64,000 bases of DNA. Source: Trileptium ribeirensis (taxonomy: Eukaryota; Nematoda; Enoplea; Enoplida; Thoracostomopsidae). Under the pieces are notes generated by a model. That model saw only the letters and a list, made by a program, of their open reading frames with translations. It ran no database searches and was not told the origin of the DNA. The translations under genes and the position numbers were made by a program. Positions within the stretch are counted from its first letter, which is position 1. Each line of letters opens with the position of its first letter. Shown in pieces: positions 11,277-23,759 of the stretch. Location: positions 26,712-90,711 of the forward strand of contig JASANE010028131.1 in NCBI GenBank assembly GCA_030248225.1, read 5' to 3'.

Positions 11277-13880
11277 GGGCGGATCATAAATGCAGTGAGG
11301 CGACAATAGTGCCAGCACCAAAATATTAAGTTATCGATTTTTGGCTAGCACTACTTGTTATTAGTAAATTTATCGGATCTTCTCAAAGTCTTGGTCTTAA
11401 AATTGAACATAAAATTAAAAGTTTTATTGTGAGCGGATCATAAATGCAGTGAGGCGACAATAGTGCCAGCACCAAAATCTTAAGTTATCGATTTTTGGCT
11501 AGCACTACTTGTTATTAGTAAATTTATCGGATCTTCTCAAAGTCTTGGTCTTAAAATTGAACATAAAATTAAAAGTTTTATTGTGAGCGGATCATAAATG
11601 CAGTGAGGCGACAATAGTGCCAGCACCAAAATCTTAAGTTATCGATTTTTGGCTAGCACTACTTGTTATTAGTAAATTTATCGGATCTTCTCAAAGTCTT
11701 GGTCTTAAAATTGAACATAAAATTAAAAGTTTTATTGTGAACGGATCATAAATGCAGTGAGGCGACAATAGTGCCAGCACCAAAAGCTTAAGTTATCGAT
11801 TTTTGGCTAGCACTACTTGTTATTAGTAAATTTATCGGATCTTCTCAAAGTCTTGGTCTTAAAATTGAACATAAAATTAAAAGTTTTATTGTGAGCGGAT
11901 CATAAATGCAGTGAGGCGACAATAGTGCCAGCACCAAAAGCTTAAGTTATCGATTTTTGGCTAGCACTACTTGTTATTAGTAAATTTATCGGATCTTCTC
12001 AAAGTCTTGGTCTTAAAATTGAACATAAAATTAAAAGTTTTATTGTGAGCGGATCATAAATGCAGTGAGGCGACAATAGTGCCAGCACCAAAAGCTTAAG
12101 TTATCGATTTTTGGCTAGCACTACTTGTTATTAGTAAATTTATCGGATCTTCTCAAAGTCTTGGTCTTAAAATTGAACATAAAATTAAAAGTTTTATTGT
12201 GAGCGGATCATAAATGCAGTGAGGCGACAATAGTGCCAGCACCAAAAGCTTAAGTTATCGATTTTTGGCTAGCACTACTTGTTATTAGTAAATTTATCGG
12301 ATCTTCTCAAAGTCTTGGTCTTAAAATTGAACATAAAATTAAAAGTTTTATTGTGAGCGGATCATAAATGCAGTGAGGCGACAATAGTGCCAGCACCAAA
12401 AGCTTAAGTTATCGATTTTTGGCTAGCACTACTTGTTATTAGTAAATTTATCGGATCTTCTCAAAGTCTTGGTCTTAAAATTGAACATAAAATTAAAAGT
12501 TTTATTGTGAGCGGATCATAAATGCAGTGAGGCGACAATAGTGCCAGCACCAAAATCTTAAGTTATCGATTTTTGGCTAGCACTACTTGTTATTAGTAAA
12601 TTTATCGGATCTTCTCAAAGTCTTGGTCTTAAAATTGAACATAAAATTAAAAGTTTTATTGTGAGCGGATCATAAATGCAGTGAGGCGACAATAGTGCCA
12701 GCACCAAAAGCTTAAGTTATCGATTTTTGGCTAGCACTACTTGTTATTAGTAAATTTATCGGATCTTCTCAAAGTCTTGGTGTTAAAATTGAACATAAAA
12801 TTAAAAGTTTTATTGTGAGCGGATCATAAATGCAGTGAGGCGACAATAGTGCCAGCACCAAAATCTTAAGTTATCGATTTTTGGCTAGCACTACTTGTTA
12901 TTAGTAAATTTATCGGATCTTCTCAAAGTCTTGGTCTTAAAATTGAACATAAAATTAAAAGTTTTATTGTGAGCGGATCATAAATGCAGTGAGGCGACAA
13001 TAGTGCCAGCACTAAAATCTTAAGTTATCGATTTTTGGCTAGCACTACTTGTTATTAGTAAATTTATCGGATCTTCTCAAAGTCTTGGTCTTAAAATTGA
13101 ACATAAAATTAAAAGTTTTATTGTGAGCGGATCATAAATGCAGTGAGGCGACAATAGTGCCAGCACCAAAAGCTTAAGTTATCGATTTTTGGCTAGCACT
13201 ACTTGTTATTAGTAAATTTATCGGATCTTCTCAAAGTCTTGGTGTTAAAATTGAACATAAAATTAAAAGTTTTATTGTGAGCGGATCATAAATGCAGTGA
13301 GGCGACAATAGTGCCAGCACCAAAATCTTAAGTTATCGATTTTTGGCTAGCACTACTTGTTATTAGTAAATTTATCGGATCTTCTCAAAGTCTTGGTCTT
13401 AAAATTGAACATAAAATTAAAAGTTTTATTGTGAGCGGATCATAAATGCAGTGAGGCGACAATAGTGCCAGCACTAAAATCTTAAGTTATCGATTTTTGG
13501 CTAGCACTACTTGTTATTAGTAAATTTATCGGATCTTCTCAAAGTCTTGGTCTTAAAATTGAACATAAAATTAAAAGTTTTATTGTGAGCGGATCATAAA
13601 TGCAGTGAGGCGACAATAGTGCCAGCACCAAAAGCTTAAGTTATCGATTTTTGGCTAGCACTACTTGTTATTAGTAAATTTATCGGATCTTCTCAAAGTC
13701 TTGGTCTTAAAATTGAACATAAAATTAAAAGTTTTATTGTGAGCGGATCATAAATGCAGTGAGGCGACAATAGTGCCAGCACCAAAAGCTTAAGTTATCG
13801 ATTTTTGGCTAGCACTACTTGTTATTAGTAAATTTATCGGATCTTCTCAAAGTCTTGGTCTTAAAATTGAACATAAAATT
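11277..13880. repeat. 154-bp minisatellite, about 17 copies
   Basis: Units start GAGCGGATCATAAATGCAGT and recur every 154 bp (11277, 11431, 11585, 11739 and so on to 13741); the last is partial. Diagnostic variants are AAAATCTTA versus AAAAGCTTA, CTTGGTCTTA versus CTTGGTGTTA, and AGCACCAAA versus AGCACTAAA. A three-unit block occurs twice (12663-13124 and 13125-13586), so part of the array is a 462-bp higher-order repeat. Confidence 0.95.
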
Positions 13881-14049
13881 TTTATCATACTCTACGCACG
13901 TCAAGGTTATATCTATTGCTTTAACCAAAAAGTGTATTTTATACATATGACACTGTTTGAAACTTGTTTTGAACAATTTGAGGTAAATTAAGCTCTTTTT
14001 AGAATTTAATCTGTACCAATTGTGTTTACCACACACATACACATTTTAG

Positions 14050-14175
14050 GGATTTACTGGCGTTAAATGTGGTATTGTCACAGAGCCTCCTGTGATAGAT
14101 GGATCGATATTCGACGATGAATCTGTAACTCATGCGGTCGAAAGCTTACTCTATCAAGTCTTACTAAAAACTAAG
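14050..14175 (+). CDS. Exon 7: end of EGF module, start of cadherin-like fold
   Basis: 42 codons. GFTGVKCGIVTE closes the EGF repeat. PPVIDGSIFDDE and HAVESLLYQVLLKTK then begin a beta-sandwich of the cadherin-like/He_PIG type, in which a PVI start followed by a hydrophobic strand is usual. Acceptor CATTTTAG, donor GTAAAG, phase 0 at both ends. The frame runs from exon 6 and into exon 8. Confidence 0.85.
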
Positions 14176-17047
14176 GTAAAGTGAACATTTTGCAAGTTTC
14201 AATTTTCGCTGTTTGTTAAGTGTATATATTTTATTAAAAAGTTCTGTGCGATAAAATCATACCCTACACAGCATCATTATTCTTTTGTCAAACTCACAAT
14301 CTGAATCTTGCATAAATTCGCGTTCATCATTTTGCCTTCAGTATGCATAGATTATCCAACGCGAATATGGGCTCTATTAATGTTATTTACACGAACGCAA
14401 TAATTCCTGTACGCGTACATTTTTGCTCGCACTTATCGAACGAAATGCTATATCACACAGTCCTTCATCTGGTCTCTGATACTATAAAATCTGTCGATCA
14501 GGAATCGCGACTATAATCGCCTTTCTACTGAATGACGGGAGTGTTCGCGTGAGTGAGTGCTAGGTGACTAATACTTGTTCTTGTCTAAATACTATTGCTA
14601 ATTTGTCACGTGTAAATTAAAGAATTATTATTTGCGCGCGGGCTTTATTTTTAACATCACGAACTGATTGCCCAAACGATCAACCCATATGCAAAGTTTA
14701 CACACGCACAGCCGATGCCTCTGTGTTAGTTAACTTCAGTAAAGACATTTTACCGGCTACGACTTATCGGTGGCGTGTATATATTGGTTTGGGAACTCCA
14801 AGTAACTCTGTATTTCATATTCACTTAGAAAACTGATTATATGAGATGTTGGGCACACACATCCGCAACAGTAGGGAAGTTTGGATTGCTGTGTGTATAG
14901 ATTTGTTGCCCTCTGTAGATACGACTTTAACCTGGTACGAGTAATCTGCACAACCGTGGACACAAATCTCTCAAAAAGCAAAAATCTGTGCTACAACTAA
15001 TTTTTGACATAGTTATAGCATAGTTTTAAATAATGGATGACATTGTTACATTACATATATTGTGAGACTTATCTCAATCTCAGCATCGTATAACATGATA
15101 TGTAACAGACATTTCTGATGATACCAGTTAACTATATACCAGGTTCCGCAGGATAAATTCACCTAACATAGACACTATTATGGGTCCAATTTATATTATC
15201 GGACGTTATTGTCGAAACGCACTTCAAAAACTGTGAATTTCTATAACGCCAGACTACTAACGATTAAGCTTATTTCGCCGTTCTTCGCATGAAATATCGT
15301 AAAATGGGTCTAAAAAGTGCCAAAAATTCTAATGCAAAGCATATGTTATATAATATAGCATTACAATGCATTGTATCGATTCTGAAATCTATTTTAGTGC
15401 TCATAGTCCACTGGTTTGGTGATATTTGCCTATTTTAGTGAGTCTTGGTTCGAGTCTGGCCTCGTCGTGATCTGTTTTCTCTCAAAAGTTTACGACGAAC
15501 AAAATTTTTTCGCAAGACAGGGTTTAGTGTGTTCCCTTCAATTAGTGTGTCAGTTTATGCACGAACGTGTTAAACTAGATGCTGTGCAAGTACCGTTGGG
15601 CTTAGCGCCATCGCTTTTATATGCTAGCCCTATCAAACCATGACTAATATTATATCAAACGAAACGGAAAAGTAATAAACTAAATTAATAGATATCAATT
15701 ATTGATAGCTGAACTTTAAGCAAATCGGACCATTTTTTGCAAAGTTGCAGACGATAGCAGTAAACATTTGGGCGTTCTGATCCGGACAATATTATATAGC
15801 CCCATATTTCTTAGCTACACATAAATATTAGGACGAATTGAGCAGCAACCACTTATCAAAAAATCAACATAATGGTGCAAACATGACTTTCAATAGAACT
15901 AACAATTCCAAAGCCATGACGATAATGATATATACACAAGTCTTGGTCGACATTATTTCTTTTAGCAATTTATGGCTTGGTTTAGAAGAGGTTAATAAAA
16001 TTTCGACTATATAATATGCTGCGTATAGATGCGATCACTGTCAGAATTCAAACCAAACACAGCCCGTCATTGTGAATCTATAGCGACAGCAATACCTACT
16101 GCGTTTGGCACAAAATTGGTAGTTTTGCTCTTTTATTTAGTTGCTAACTGGCTTATCGGAAAGATGTCAGACCTGCAGTTGCAATAACACATGCTTTCCT
16201 GTGCTGTGAAAATTTTTGTAACGTCACTTTAGTGGTTATCATATTATAGGTGGAAGCAACAAAATTTGACGTGATTTCGGTTTAAAAGTGCGCTTTGTGT
16301 TGTTGGAAAGAAACACATACAGAGCACTGCTTCTACCATTCTGTGCCGATGGTTAACTGCAATGAATGGTACCAAAATTACATATAGCCACCTGTCTGTT
16401 CCTGAGCTATAGCCATTGTTGTAACAACACTTTGGTTTAGCGCGGTGACCTAGCAACCGGATAATCGGTAACCTAGCAACAGGACAATCTACAAAACTTT
16501 GCTATTAATTGTTTCTAGTTTAGCACGTTTTATGGTGTGTCTTGCTTGGAAGAGTATCTGTTGCAACATGTTAATGATTCCTAGGTGACGTTACGCTTGC
16601 CTACAACTTGTAACTACTTACATCGTTGAATTAAGGAACTAGAGGGGGGATAACTACTTTTGCTGAATTAATGTTTAGTATTACCTAGGGTAAGGCAACG
16701 GTAAATAAATTATTGGTACAGCGCTGTAGTGAAGAGGTACTAATTTGAAAAAGTAGCTAACTAATATAAATATAGTAAACTAACGGAAAGTGAAAGCTTA
16801 GCATGCAAAAACAGCAATTTCGTCTAACTTATGTTTTTTGGATAAATTCAGAGCATATTGGTGTTTAATAAGGTTCAAGAAAAGTGAAACCGAAGTAAGA
16901 TTAAGAAACAGGAATAACCATATCGTTCATGATTTTATCTTTTTATATGTTGTAAAAAAATATCTGTTTTTAGGAATGGCGTGTCTTATATTTGTGTTCT
17001 AAATAAAAAATATAAATAAATCCTCAACATATCCTGTTTCATTTCAG
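14176..17047. other. Intron 7
   Basis: A 2872-bp intron. I see no gene. There is a short imperfect direct repeat around ACCTAGCAAC at 16447-16480. Several open frames of 70-75 codons on either strand have no domain character. Confidence 0.7.
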
Positions 17048-17247
17048 AAGGTTGGAACATCCACGAAGAACAATGTAATCCGATGGACATTAGAACATGG
17101 GCCAGCTGAAATGAAAATTGACGCAACGACAGGTTTACTCACATGGGAATCGCCAATCGGAAGTGCGGATCCATATAAAATTAGTGTTATTGCTCATTCT
17201 ATCAATGGAAACACAGCTGCCGAATGGTATTTAGAAGTTCCAGTGTC
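17048..17247 (+). CDS. Exon 8: cadherin-like / He_PIG-type Ig module
   Basis: Encodes KVGTSTKNNVIRWTLEHGP, AEMKIDATTGLLTWESPIG, DPYKISVIAHSINGNTA and EWYLEVPVS. The W-x-L-x-x-GP...M-x-I-D-x-x-TG-x-x-x-W run followed by Y-x-I-x-V-x-A is a clear match to putative-Ig (He_PIG) and dystroglycan-type cadherin-like folds. These are common in bacterial surface proteins and in some animal extracellular proteins. Acceptor ATTTCAG, donor GTAAGT, leaving in phase 2 (TC|C). Confidence 0.88.
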
Positions 17248-17861
17248 GTAAGTCCAAATGAATAGCAGTGCGCGCGGAATGTTCTCTTTGATAAGGACAT
17301 AGTCAGAAAGTAAACGTCTCAATATGTTGATTTTGCTGCTGGAATATTTAGCATACTTATATTTGTACTACACACCGCGAGTGTTGAGATTCCAAACACT
17401 CAAAAAATTGAATAAATTATTTTGTTAACGTAAATTGCCTTAAAACGTAGTGTCTCGAAAAGATAAATATCAATACGAAGACCAATAAAAAGATAGTGAG
17501 ATCAAATTAATTTAAAGTTTAGGTCTAAAAACGGTGTACGACCACTGTTGCCATCGAGGAAGAATAAGCAAAAGTTTATGCTCCTATACTGTGGAAACAA
17601 AAATTACATCCATGAATCTCGTTTCAGGAGCTATAATAGTAATTGTAATAATAATTAGCAAATATTTGCATGATTTATGCACAGTCGAAATAGGGCCTGC
17701 CCCGATCAGCCGTTCTTGAGAGAGTCGTACGAAGTTTATCGTTGTTAAATGGTGCCATGCACTACTACCAATAATGAATCTCTTTGGCGTTAATTTGTGT
17801 GGGCACATTATGCTTGTGTTTACAGCGATTACTACAGGTGAACCTCAAAGCACATAGGTAG
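17248..17861. other. Intron 8, first part
   Basis: AT-rich sequence between exon 8 and the 131-bp minisatellite. The overlapping opposite-strand frames at 17534-17808 have no coding support. Confidence 0.65.
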
Positions 17862-18780
17862 GTTTCAATAATATTATATAAGTGCTCATGATTGCCCTAA
17901 TAGCATCAATTGTTAACAGTATTCAATACTATGATAGTCTCGTTAAGTGCGCTGATCTTCTGGATTTAGATTTTTCCAAATTCAATCACACGCATTCAAT
18001 AATATTACTTAACTGCTCATGATTGCCCTAATAGCATCAATTGTTAGCAGTATTAAATACTATAATAATCACGTTAGGTGCGTTGATATTCTGGATTTAG
18101 ATTTTTCCAAATTCAATCCCACGCTTTCAATAATATTACTTAACTGCTCATGATTGCCCTAATAGCATCAATTGTTAGCAGTATTAAATACTATAATAAT
18201 CACGTTAAGTACGTTGATATTCTGGATTTAGATTTTTCCAAATTCAATCCCACGCTTTCAATAATATTACTTAACTGCTCATGATTGCCCTAATAGCATC
18301 AATTGTTAGCAGTATTCAATACTATGATAGTCTCGTTAAGTGCGCTGATCTTCTGGATTTAGATTTTTCCAAATTCAATCCCACGCTTTCAATAATATTA
18401 CTTAACTGCTCATGATTGCCCTAATAGCATCAATTGTTAGCAGTATTCAATACTATGATAGTCTCGTTAAGTGCGCTGATCTTCTGGATTTAGATTTTTC
18501 CAAATTAAATCCCACGCTTTCAATAATATTACTTAAGTGATCATGGCTGCCCTAATGGCATCAATTGTTAACAGTATTCAATACTATGATAGTCTCGTTA
18601 AGTGCGCTGATCTTCTGGATTTAGATTTTTCCAAATTAAATCCCACGCTTTCAATAATATTACTTAAGTGATCATGGCTGCCCTAATAGCATTAATTGTT
18701 AATAATATTCAATACTATAATAGTCACGTTAAGTTCGCTTATTTGTTTGGATTTCAAGATTTCCAAATTCAATGCCACAT
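17862..18780. repeat. 131-bp minisatellite, about 7 copies
   Basis: Units start TTTCAATAATATTACTTAA and contain GCCCTAATAGCATCAATTG and CTGGATTTAGATTTTTCC. Starts fall near 17865, 17996, 18127, 18258, 18389, 18520 and 18651. Central copies are close to identical; the first and last are more divergent, the usual pattern of edge decay in a tandem array. It lies in intron 8. Confidence 0.95.
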
Positions 18781-19452
18781 TTGTTAATAAGTTCAGGATA
18801 TATTCTCTCTATCTGCAGTTTCCCCGCAACAGTTCTTCTGAAATTGCGCTAAAAACAAACAATGCCTAACGCAAAATTTTATCATAAAGATTAAGCATTG
18901 ATAGTCAGTCGTAGCTAAGAGTTATATTGTTTTAGGATGTAGGTATTTCCGGTGTAGTTCTATACCCGCTGCCATTAAAACATATTAACTTGTAGACTTA
19001 CAAATAATATTTTTCGAAATAATTCCCGAAACACTTAAACATTTTGTATTCATTAGTAAGTGCATACAACAACCATACAAACCTTGAAGGTCCAAACAAC
19101 CAGCTCATTTTGGTGTTAACAAAAGCTCTGTATAAATATGGCATGGGTTAGCAATTTCTTCTATTAATTTGTTGCGAATGTTGCTATTTTTGACAAGGGT
19201 TAGGCAACATTCTCGATTGTCGAATTGCTGGCACCCTATAGAATAGTTTGATCTAACGGCTTGACATCCGCTATTACTAGTATCTCACAAGCCACGATGA
19301 AACTGAGCGGGCGAGGAATTCGGCCTAATTTCGCAGAAAACAACTGAGGACGGATCATCTATTTGTACTGGCCTTTAGACAAGCAAACCATCGTATACCA
19401 CCATATACCGGAAAACCTATATATAGACATTTCTTGATGACCTGTACGCATA

Positions 19453-19575
19453 GGCGCAAATCCCGGGGGAGGGGCAAGCGGGACCTGGACACCAATATTT
19501 TCACAAAAAGTTTCACCTTTATTCTACTTACGTATTTGAAATGGCTATGTCCATTCAAAAAAGACGGATTTGCGC
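19453..19575. mobile_element. Short MITE-like element with GGCGCAAATCC ends
   Basis: The left end reads GGCGCAAATCCCGGGGGAGG and the right end GGATTTGCGCC, so the termini are inverted repeats. A second member with the same termini is at 28810-28958. No clear target-site duplication could be defined, so the superfamily is left open. Confidence 0.6.
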
Positions 19576-19849
19576 CATTACCTGCACTCAAAATGTAACC
19601 AAATGATTGAAGAAAGACTATATTGAGAAGAGGTCGGGTGCCGGCCGAAGATTATCGCCGCCGTTGGCCAACGGTAACGGCCTGCCGTTAACAATTTTCT
19701 GCCGTTTACGGTCGCGAAAGCCGTGCTAATTTATACGTTTACTGGTATGTAGCAGGTGAACTAAATCAGACTGCCGGAACTATGTACATAAATAATGCAT
19801 ACAAGTATTGTCCAACATGCAAGGATTTTGTATTGTCTAGTACCTAGTG

Positions 19850-20210
19850 TTGGGTATCGGCCGGAAAGCCATCGGCCTGTTTAGTCTCACCATGGCCTCC
19901 GGCTATCTGTTGGATTCGCTGGTCTGTGTTTCGGCGGTTGGGTAGACCGGTACTTCAGCTGGCACGTAGGGCGGTATATCGGCCAGCGGGAAGGCCGCTA
20001 TTCCTTCAGGCAAGGTAGGCCGGTATTTTGGCTTCCCGATGTACTGCTTTCGGGCAGATAACAGTAGTACTATTGGCGTCGTTCTATAATGTAAACCTGT
20101 TTGGAAGTTGGTTGGCATAATGTTCAATACCAGCCAGAGAAGTCGTGACCGGTCGGCTGTTGTGCCGGTTGGTCGGCCAGCCAGCCGACCAGCCAACAAA
20201 AATTCGTTGC
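19850..20210. repeat. GC-rich CGGCC/GCCGG element
   Basis: Begins AGTGTTGGGTATCGGCCGG and ends in a hairpin built of TGGTCGGC and GCCGACCA (about 20168-20189). AGTGTTGGG also starts the GC-rich element at 42806 inside the palindrome, and a bare AGTGTTGGGC occurs at about 20340. CAGTGTT-type termini are usual in hAT MITEs, but a matching inverted end was not found, so this is tentative. Confidence 0.4.
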
Positions 20211-22179
20211 TCAAAACAGTTATTGTCATTTATAATAGTACTTGTCATCGAGCATACAATATATGATAATTTTTTAAACTGGTATGTGTCAATGTTTAAA
20301 GATAGAACTCAAAGCCGACCGTTGGCATAAATATAGTTCAGTGTTGGGCTAGGTGTAGGATTAGGCACTTTAGCCATTTCATTGTACGTCGTTCAAAAAC
20401 TTCATATGCAAGCGCATGTTTTCGAACAAATGCTGAAAATTACAAATATTAAGTTCGTATCCATATAAGGGAAGTTTCTTCGTGGTCAGCTGTCCATGAA
20501 TCGGCACCCAGCCGCTTTTGTCGGCAGGCCATTCAGCAGTCGAACGACCATAATCTGTCTAATTCCAAAGTCGTCCGTTTAGCGACACAAGTGACAAAGC
20601 TATTTTTCAAAGAAACCAATACATAATCAGCGAATTCGTAAAAGAAACAGTGTTGGAAAACAGTTGAGTATCTACATGGCAAGTTGAATATGGCATACCG
20701 CTATTACAGACTGATTACATTTACGTTGCTCGGTACAGCGTCATCCTAAGTCTCAGTTCTAAACTAAGGTAGGTGCACAAGTGAAATGTAGCCTATTTCT
20801 GTGTCTTGGAAGTAACCTTGTCACACTTGATGACGTTTGTACGCTAATTGTAAGGAGCTTGGAAGTACTAGCATAAGAAACGTAAGAATGATAAAATGAA
20901 AACATACGGCGGTCCGGCGATTTAAATCTTGTTTTCGGGTTGCAACCTCACCAGTTTTCTGCCTACATTTCATTTTTATCGACGGATTATTATAGCAAAA
21001 TTAAAGCTGTCATCGTCGCAAAGCTTGGTTTATGTACATTTGAGTTTCCACTGCGTTTCTGTGGAAGGGATGAGCATATAAAGAACAATATATATAAAAA
21101 CCTGTTCTGTTATGTTGAGTACAGTGAAGGGGAAACTTTCGGCCTTTAAATCAGACCGGTACAGTACTAGGCCACACAGAGTGACCCAGTGACCCGGCAA
21201 TAGATGTAACCCGAAAGGACACGGTGACTTGGTTCCATCTCTGGTATTCAGCATACCGGAAAACTCTATATAGACTATTTTTGACGCCAAGTAGCAAAGT
21301 ACTGAAGACTGACTATATTCTAGAAATCGGACTCGTGAACTTAATTAAAACGTCGGAAAAGATAAAACTATAATCGTGCTGGACTCTAGATAACCAAATC
21401 ATCGCATTCACCAATTACATAGACCATTTATGATGCCCTGCATGCAATACATAGTCAGACAAATGAAAGCACACTACATCTTGGAAATCATGTTCTCGAC
21501 CGTAATACTTATGAAGCCCCATGAAAAGGTATAGTATAGTCAACTTGGACTCTTTATAGCAAAGCCATCGTATTTAGGGGGCTCAAGAACCTAATAGGCA
21601 CTCAATCTAAGGTAAACACATGCAATAAACATGGCGAAATTAAAAAATCACAAATTCTGGCAAATTGTCGACGAACCGTATTTGAGCCCATGGCGGGCCA
21701 GGGAGTCGTCGCAAAAAAGGCGCTGCCAGCAAAGTTGTAGATCTCGAAGAGCTGATTCCGTAATGGTTGTCCACATTTTTTGACAGTAAGCCTCTGTCAA
21801 GAGATATGGGCTGCTAATCACTGGTATCCGAATGGCTACATTTGGCAACGAACCCTTAAAAGCTATTCTATTCTATTTTGACCCGGTATATGGGATCCTG
21901 GGATCGGAACTGTTCGCGTTCAACTAAAAGGCACATCAGCACCATTTTTGCTGTACTACAAAAAATTTGTCGAAATCCGTCCATCCGAAAATTAGTTACT
22001 AACGATATCGATAGACCATAAATAAGGAATTTTACACGATTCTTCTCCCTACCGCTTAGGGGAACTCCGATCACTTCGCTCGCTCCGTTTCAACCATTAG
22101 AAACGTCGTAGCATGTGACAGACTGTACATTCACGCATCGGTTAATACTTATGAATAACAGGAATAGCCGTAATTTCAG

Positions 22180-22314
22180 CTATGATGTCGAATTAGAATA
22201 CGTCGGCAAAACACCAAACACTAGAGGATTGCAGTCATATACAATAAAAGGACACATTTCGCCTCTTCCAGGACATGAAAGTTTCAGTGTTGGAAAAGTT
22301 CCAGTAATTCTGCG
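22180..22314 (+). CDS. Exon 9: start of carboxypeptidase-regulatory-like module
   Basis: Encodes YDVELEYVGKTPNTRG, LQSYTIKGHISPLPGHE and SFSVGKVPVILR. The pattern of a GH(V/I) strand, a loop and then V-P-V-x-L-R is typical of the first strands of CarboxypepD_reg / transthyretin-like Ig folds. The chosen acceptor AATTTCAG at 22179 (phase 2) gives an open frame. An earlier AG at about 22100 would leave stops in frame. Donor GTAAGT, phase 2. Confidence 0.83.
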
Positions 22315-23647
22315 GTAAGTTTATGTTCTTATTAGCAGAAAAGACATGTTTTGCGTTGAAGGCCGTGTGTAAATGTTGTATTGACGCCGGTGCGTCAGAT
22401 GCATTGGTTTGAAAGTTTGACTGCACTGTGGACATAAGCTACTATTTGAATTATGTGGAAAGTCGTTTTTTCAATCCTCGGACCCTGGAGAATTTTACCA
22501 GGTCCGCGATATTAAACACATATTAGGGAAATTTAATATTTTATATTTTATAACCATTATATGGTAATAACTAGTTAGCTCTATAAATAATGAGCTCTTT
22601 GCTTGTGACTTCCGCTACCTACACTGCGGAGCACTTTCATAAGTTTCCCATCGTATTAGGTAATTAAGTACATGTACTTGAACGTTTAGTACAGTATTGT
22701 GAAAAGGATCAGATATTCATAAGATTTGTTACAGCGCTGAGTCAAGGAATATGGTAGTTTTCAGACGGACACCAACTAGCATTGCTTTTGAGACAGTGCA
22801 CATCATTTAGTCTTTTAAACAACACTCCATAAAGAGAACAAATTAATTTTTTCTGATTACAGCGCTGACTGCCATAACAAACGGAGCCCACAACGGCATC
22901 TAAATTCAATGTTCTAGTCATTTCGATATCGGCAACTAACGCTAACTTTCAAGTGCTTCGGCCATAAGTCATTAACAGTGCCACTATGTCTTTAAGTCAG
23001 CGCCCACCACACGGTTCCAATCCTTCTAAACATTAGGTCATTTTCGGCCTTATCGTCCGGGTTTAAGAAAGCCATTTTCGGTCATAACAATTATCTACCC
23101 ACTCCAAGTCCAAAGACCGTTAATACAGACAAAATTTTAGGACCATTAAATACAGGTATTATGCAAACTTAATACCATTAACTTCAACGCTCTCAGACTC
23201 ATGAGTAACCTCGATTTGGTGGACCAAGAAACTATTGGGTATAGATTAGGTAGTACAAGAACATAGATTTGGGTCTAAAACTCGGTGGCCCAACAACATG
23301 AACTGTAGGTCTTGTTTATGACTGGCAATGTCTGTCAAAATCCTGGGAAATTAGGTTGGAACCGGTTGGAAACGTTGCGGAGTCGATGACATGAGAAATC
23401 TCAAGAGTATCAGCCTCTTTACCAGAGTCGACTGTTATCGATTCTTGCATATATGCATGACAAATATACATTTAAGACATCGCTGGCATTATACCAAGAA
23501 GGCACCCCATCAATACACCAGTATAACTTATCACTCTCGAACTGAAAGAGCAGTAAAAAATATTATGATAATTTCGTTTCAGTGTTAAATTAGCCCAAGA
23601 TAGAAATAGTTTTGACATAATGGTATGTCTACCTTTTGTCGTTGCAG
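22315..23647. other. Intron 9
   Basis: A 1333-bp intron with no repeats or genes recognised. A minus-strand frame overlapping exon 9 (22235-22435) is a shadow. Confidence 0.7.
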
Positions 23648-23759
23648 AATATACAACAACACAGAGCTGGTTAAAACAATGAGCATTACGACAGACGCTA
23701 GCGGAAATTTTGACGTGGAATATGTCCCAGTCGACAACAACAAAGATCCATTTATAGTT
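23648..23759 (+). CDS. Exon 10: carboxypeptidase-regulatory-like module, second half
   Basis: Encodes IYNNTELVKTMSITTDASG, NFDVEYVPVDNNKDPFIV. The TDASGNF(x)VEYVP run is the hallmark loop and strand of CarboxypepD_reg/Big-type folds (T-D-x-x-G-x-F/Y). Acceptor GTTGCAG in phase 2, donor GTATGT in phase 0. The module continues into exon 11 with VATHPSHID. Confidence 0.85.

Larger units (their letters stand above)
9398..14049. other. Intron 6, dominated by two minisatellites
   Basis: A 4652-bp intron. More than two thirds of it is tandem repeat: a 66-bp array (10159-10816) and a 154-bp array (11277-13880). Flanks at 9398-10158 and 10817-11276 are AT-rich without genes. Open frames here arise from the repeats. 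Confidence 0.85.
18781..22179. other. Intron 8, second part, repeat-rich
   Basis: No gene. It contains a short MITE-like element at 19453-19575, a GC-rich CGGCC-type element at about 19850-20210, and a degenerate repeat (TATACCGGAAAACC...ATATAGACA) recurring at about 19395-19435, 21255-21275 and 21400-21440. The intron ends at acceptor AATTTCAG before exon 9. Confidence 0.65.

Noticed and set aside
11277..13880. CRISPR array
   Set aside because: The 154-bp units are continuous tandem copies without unique spacers, and the window is eukaryotic.
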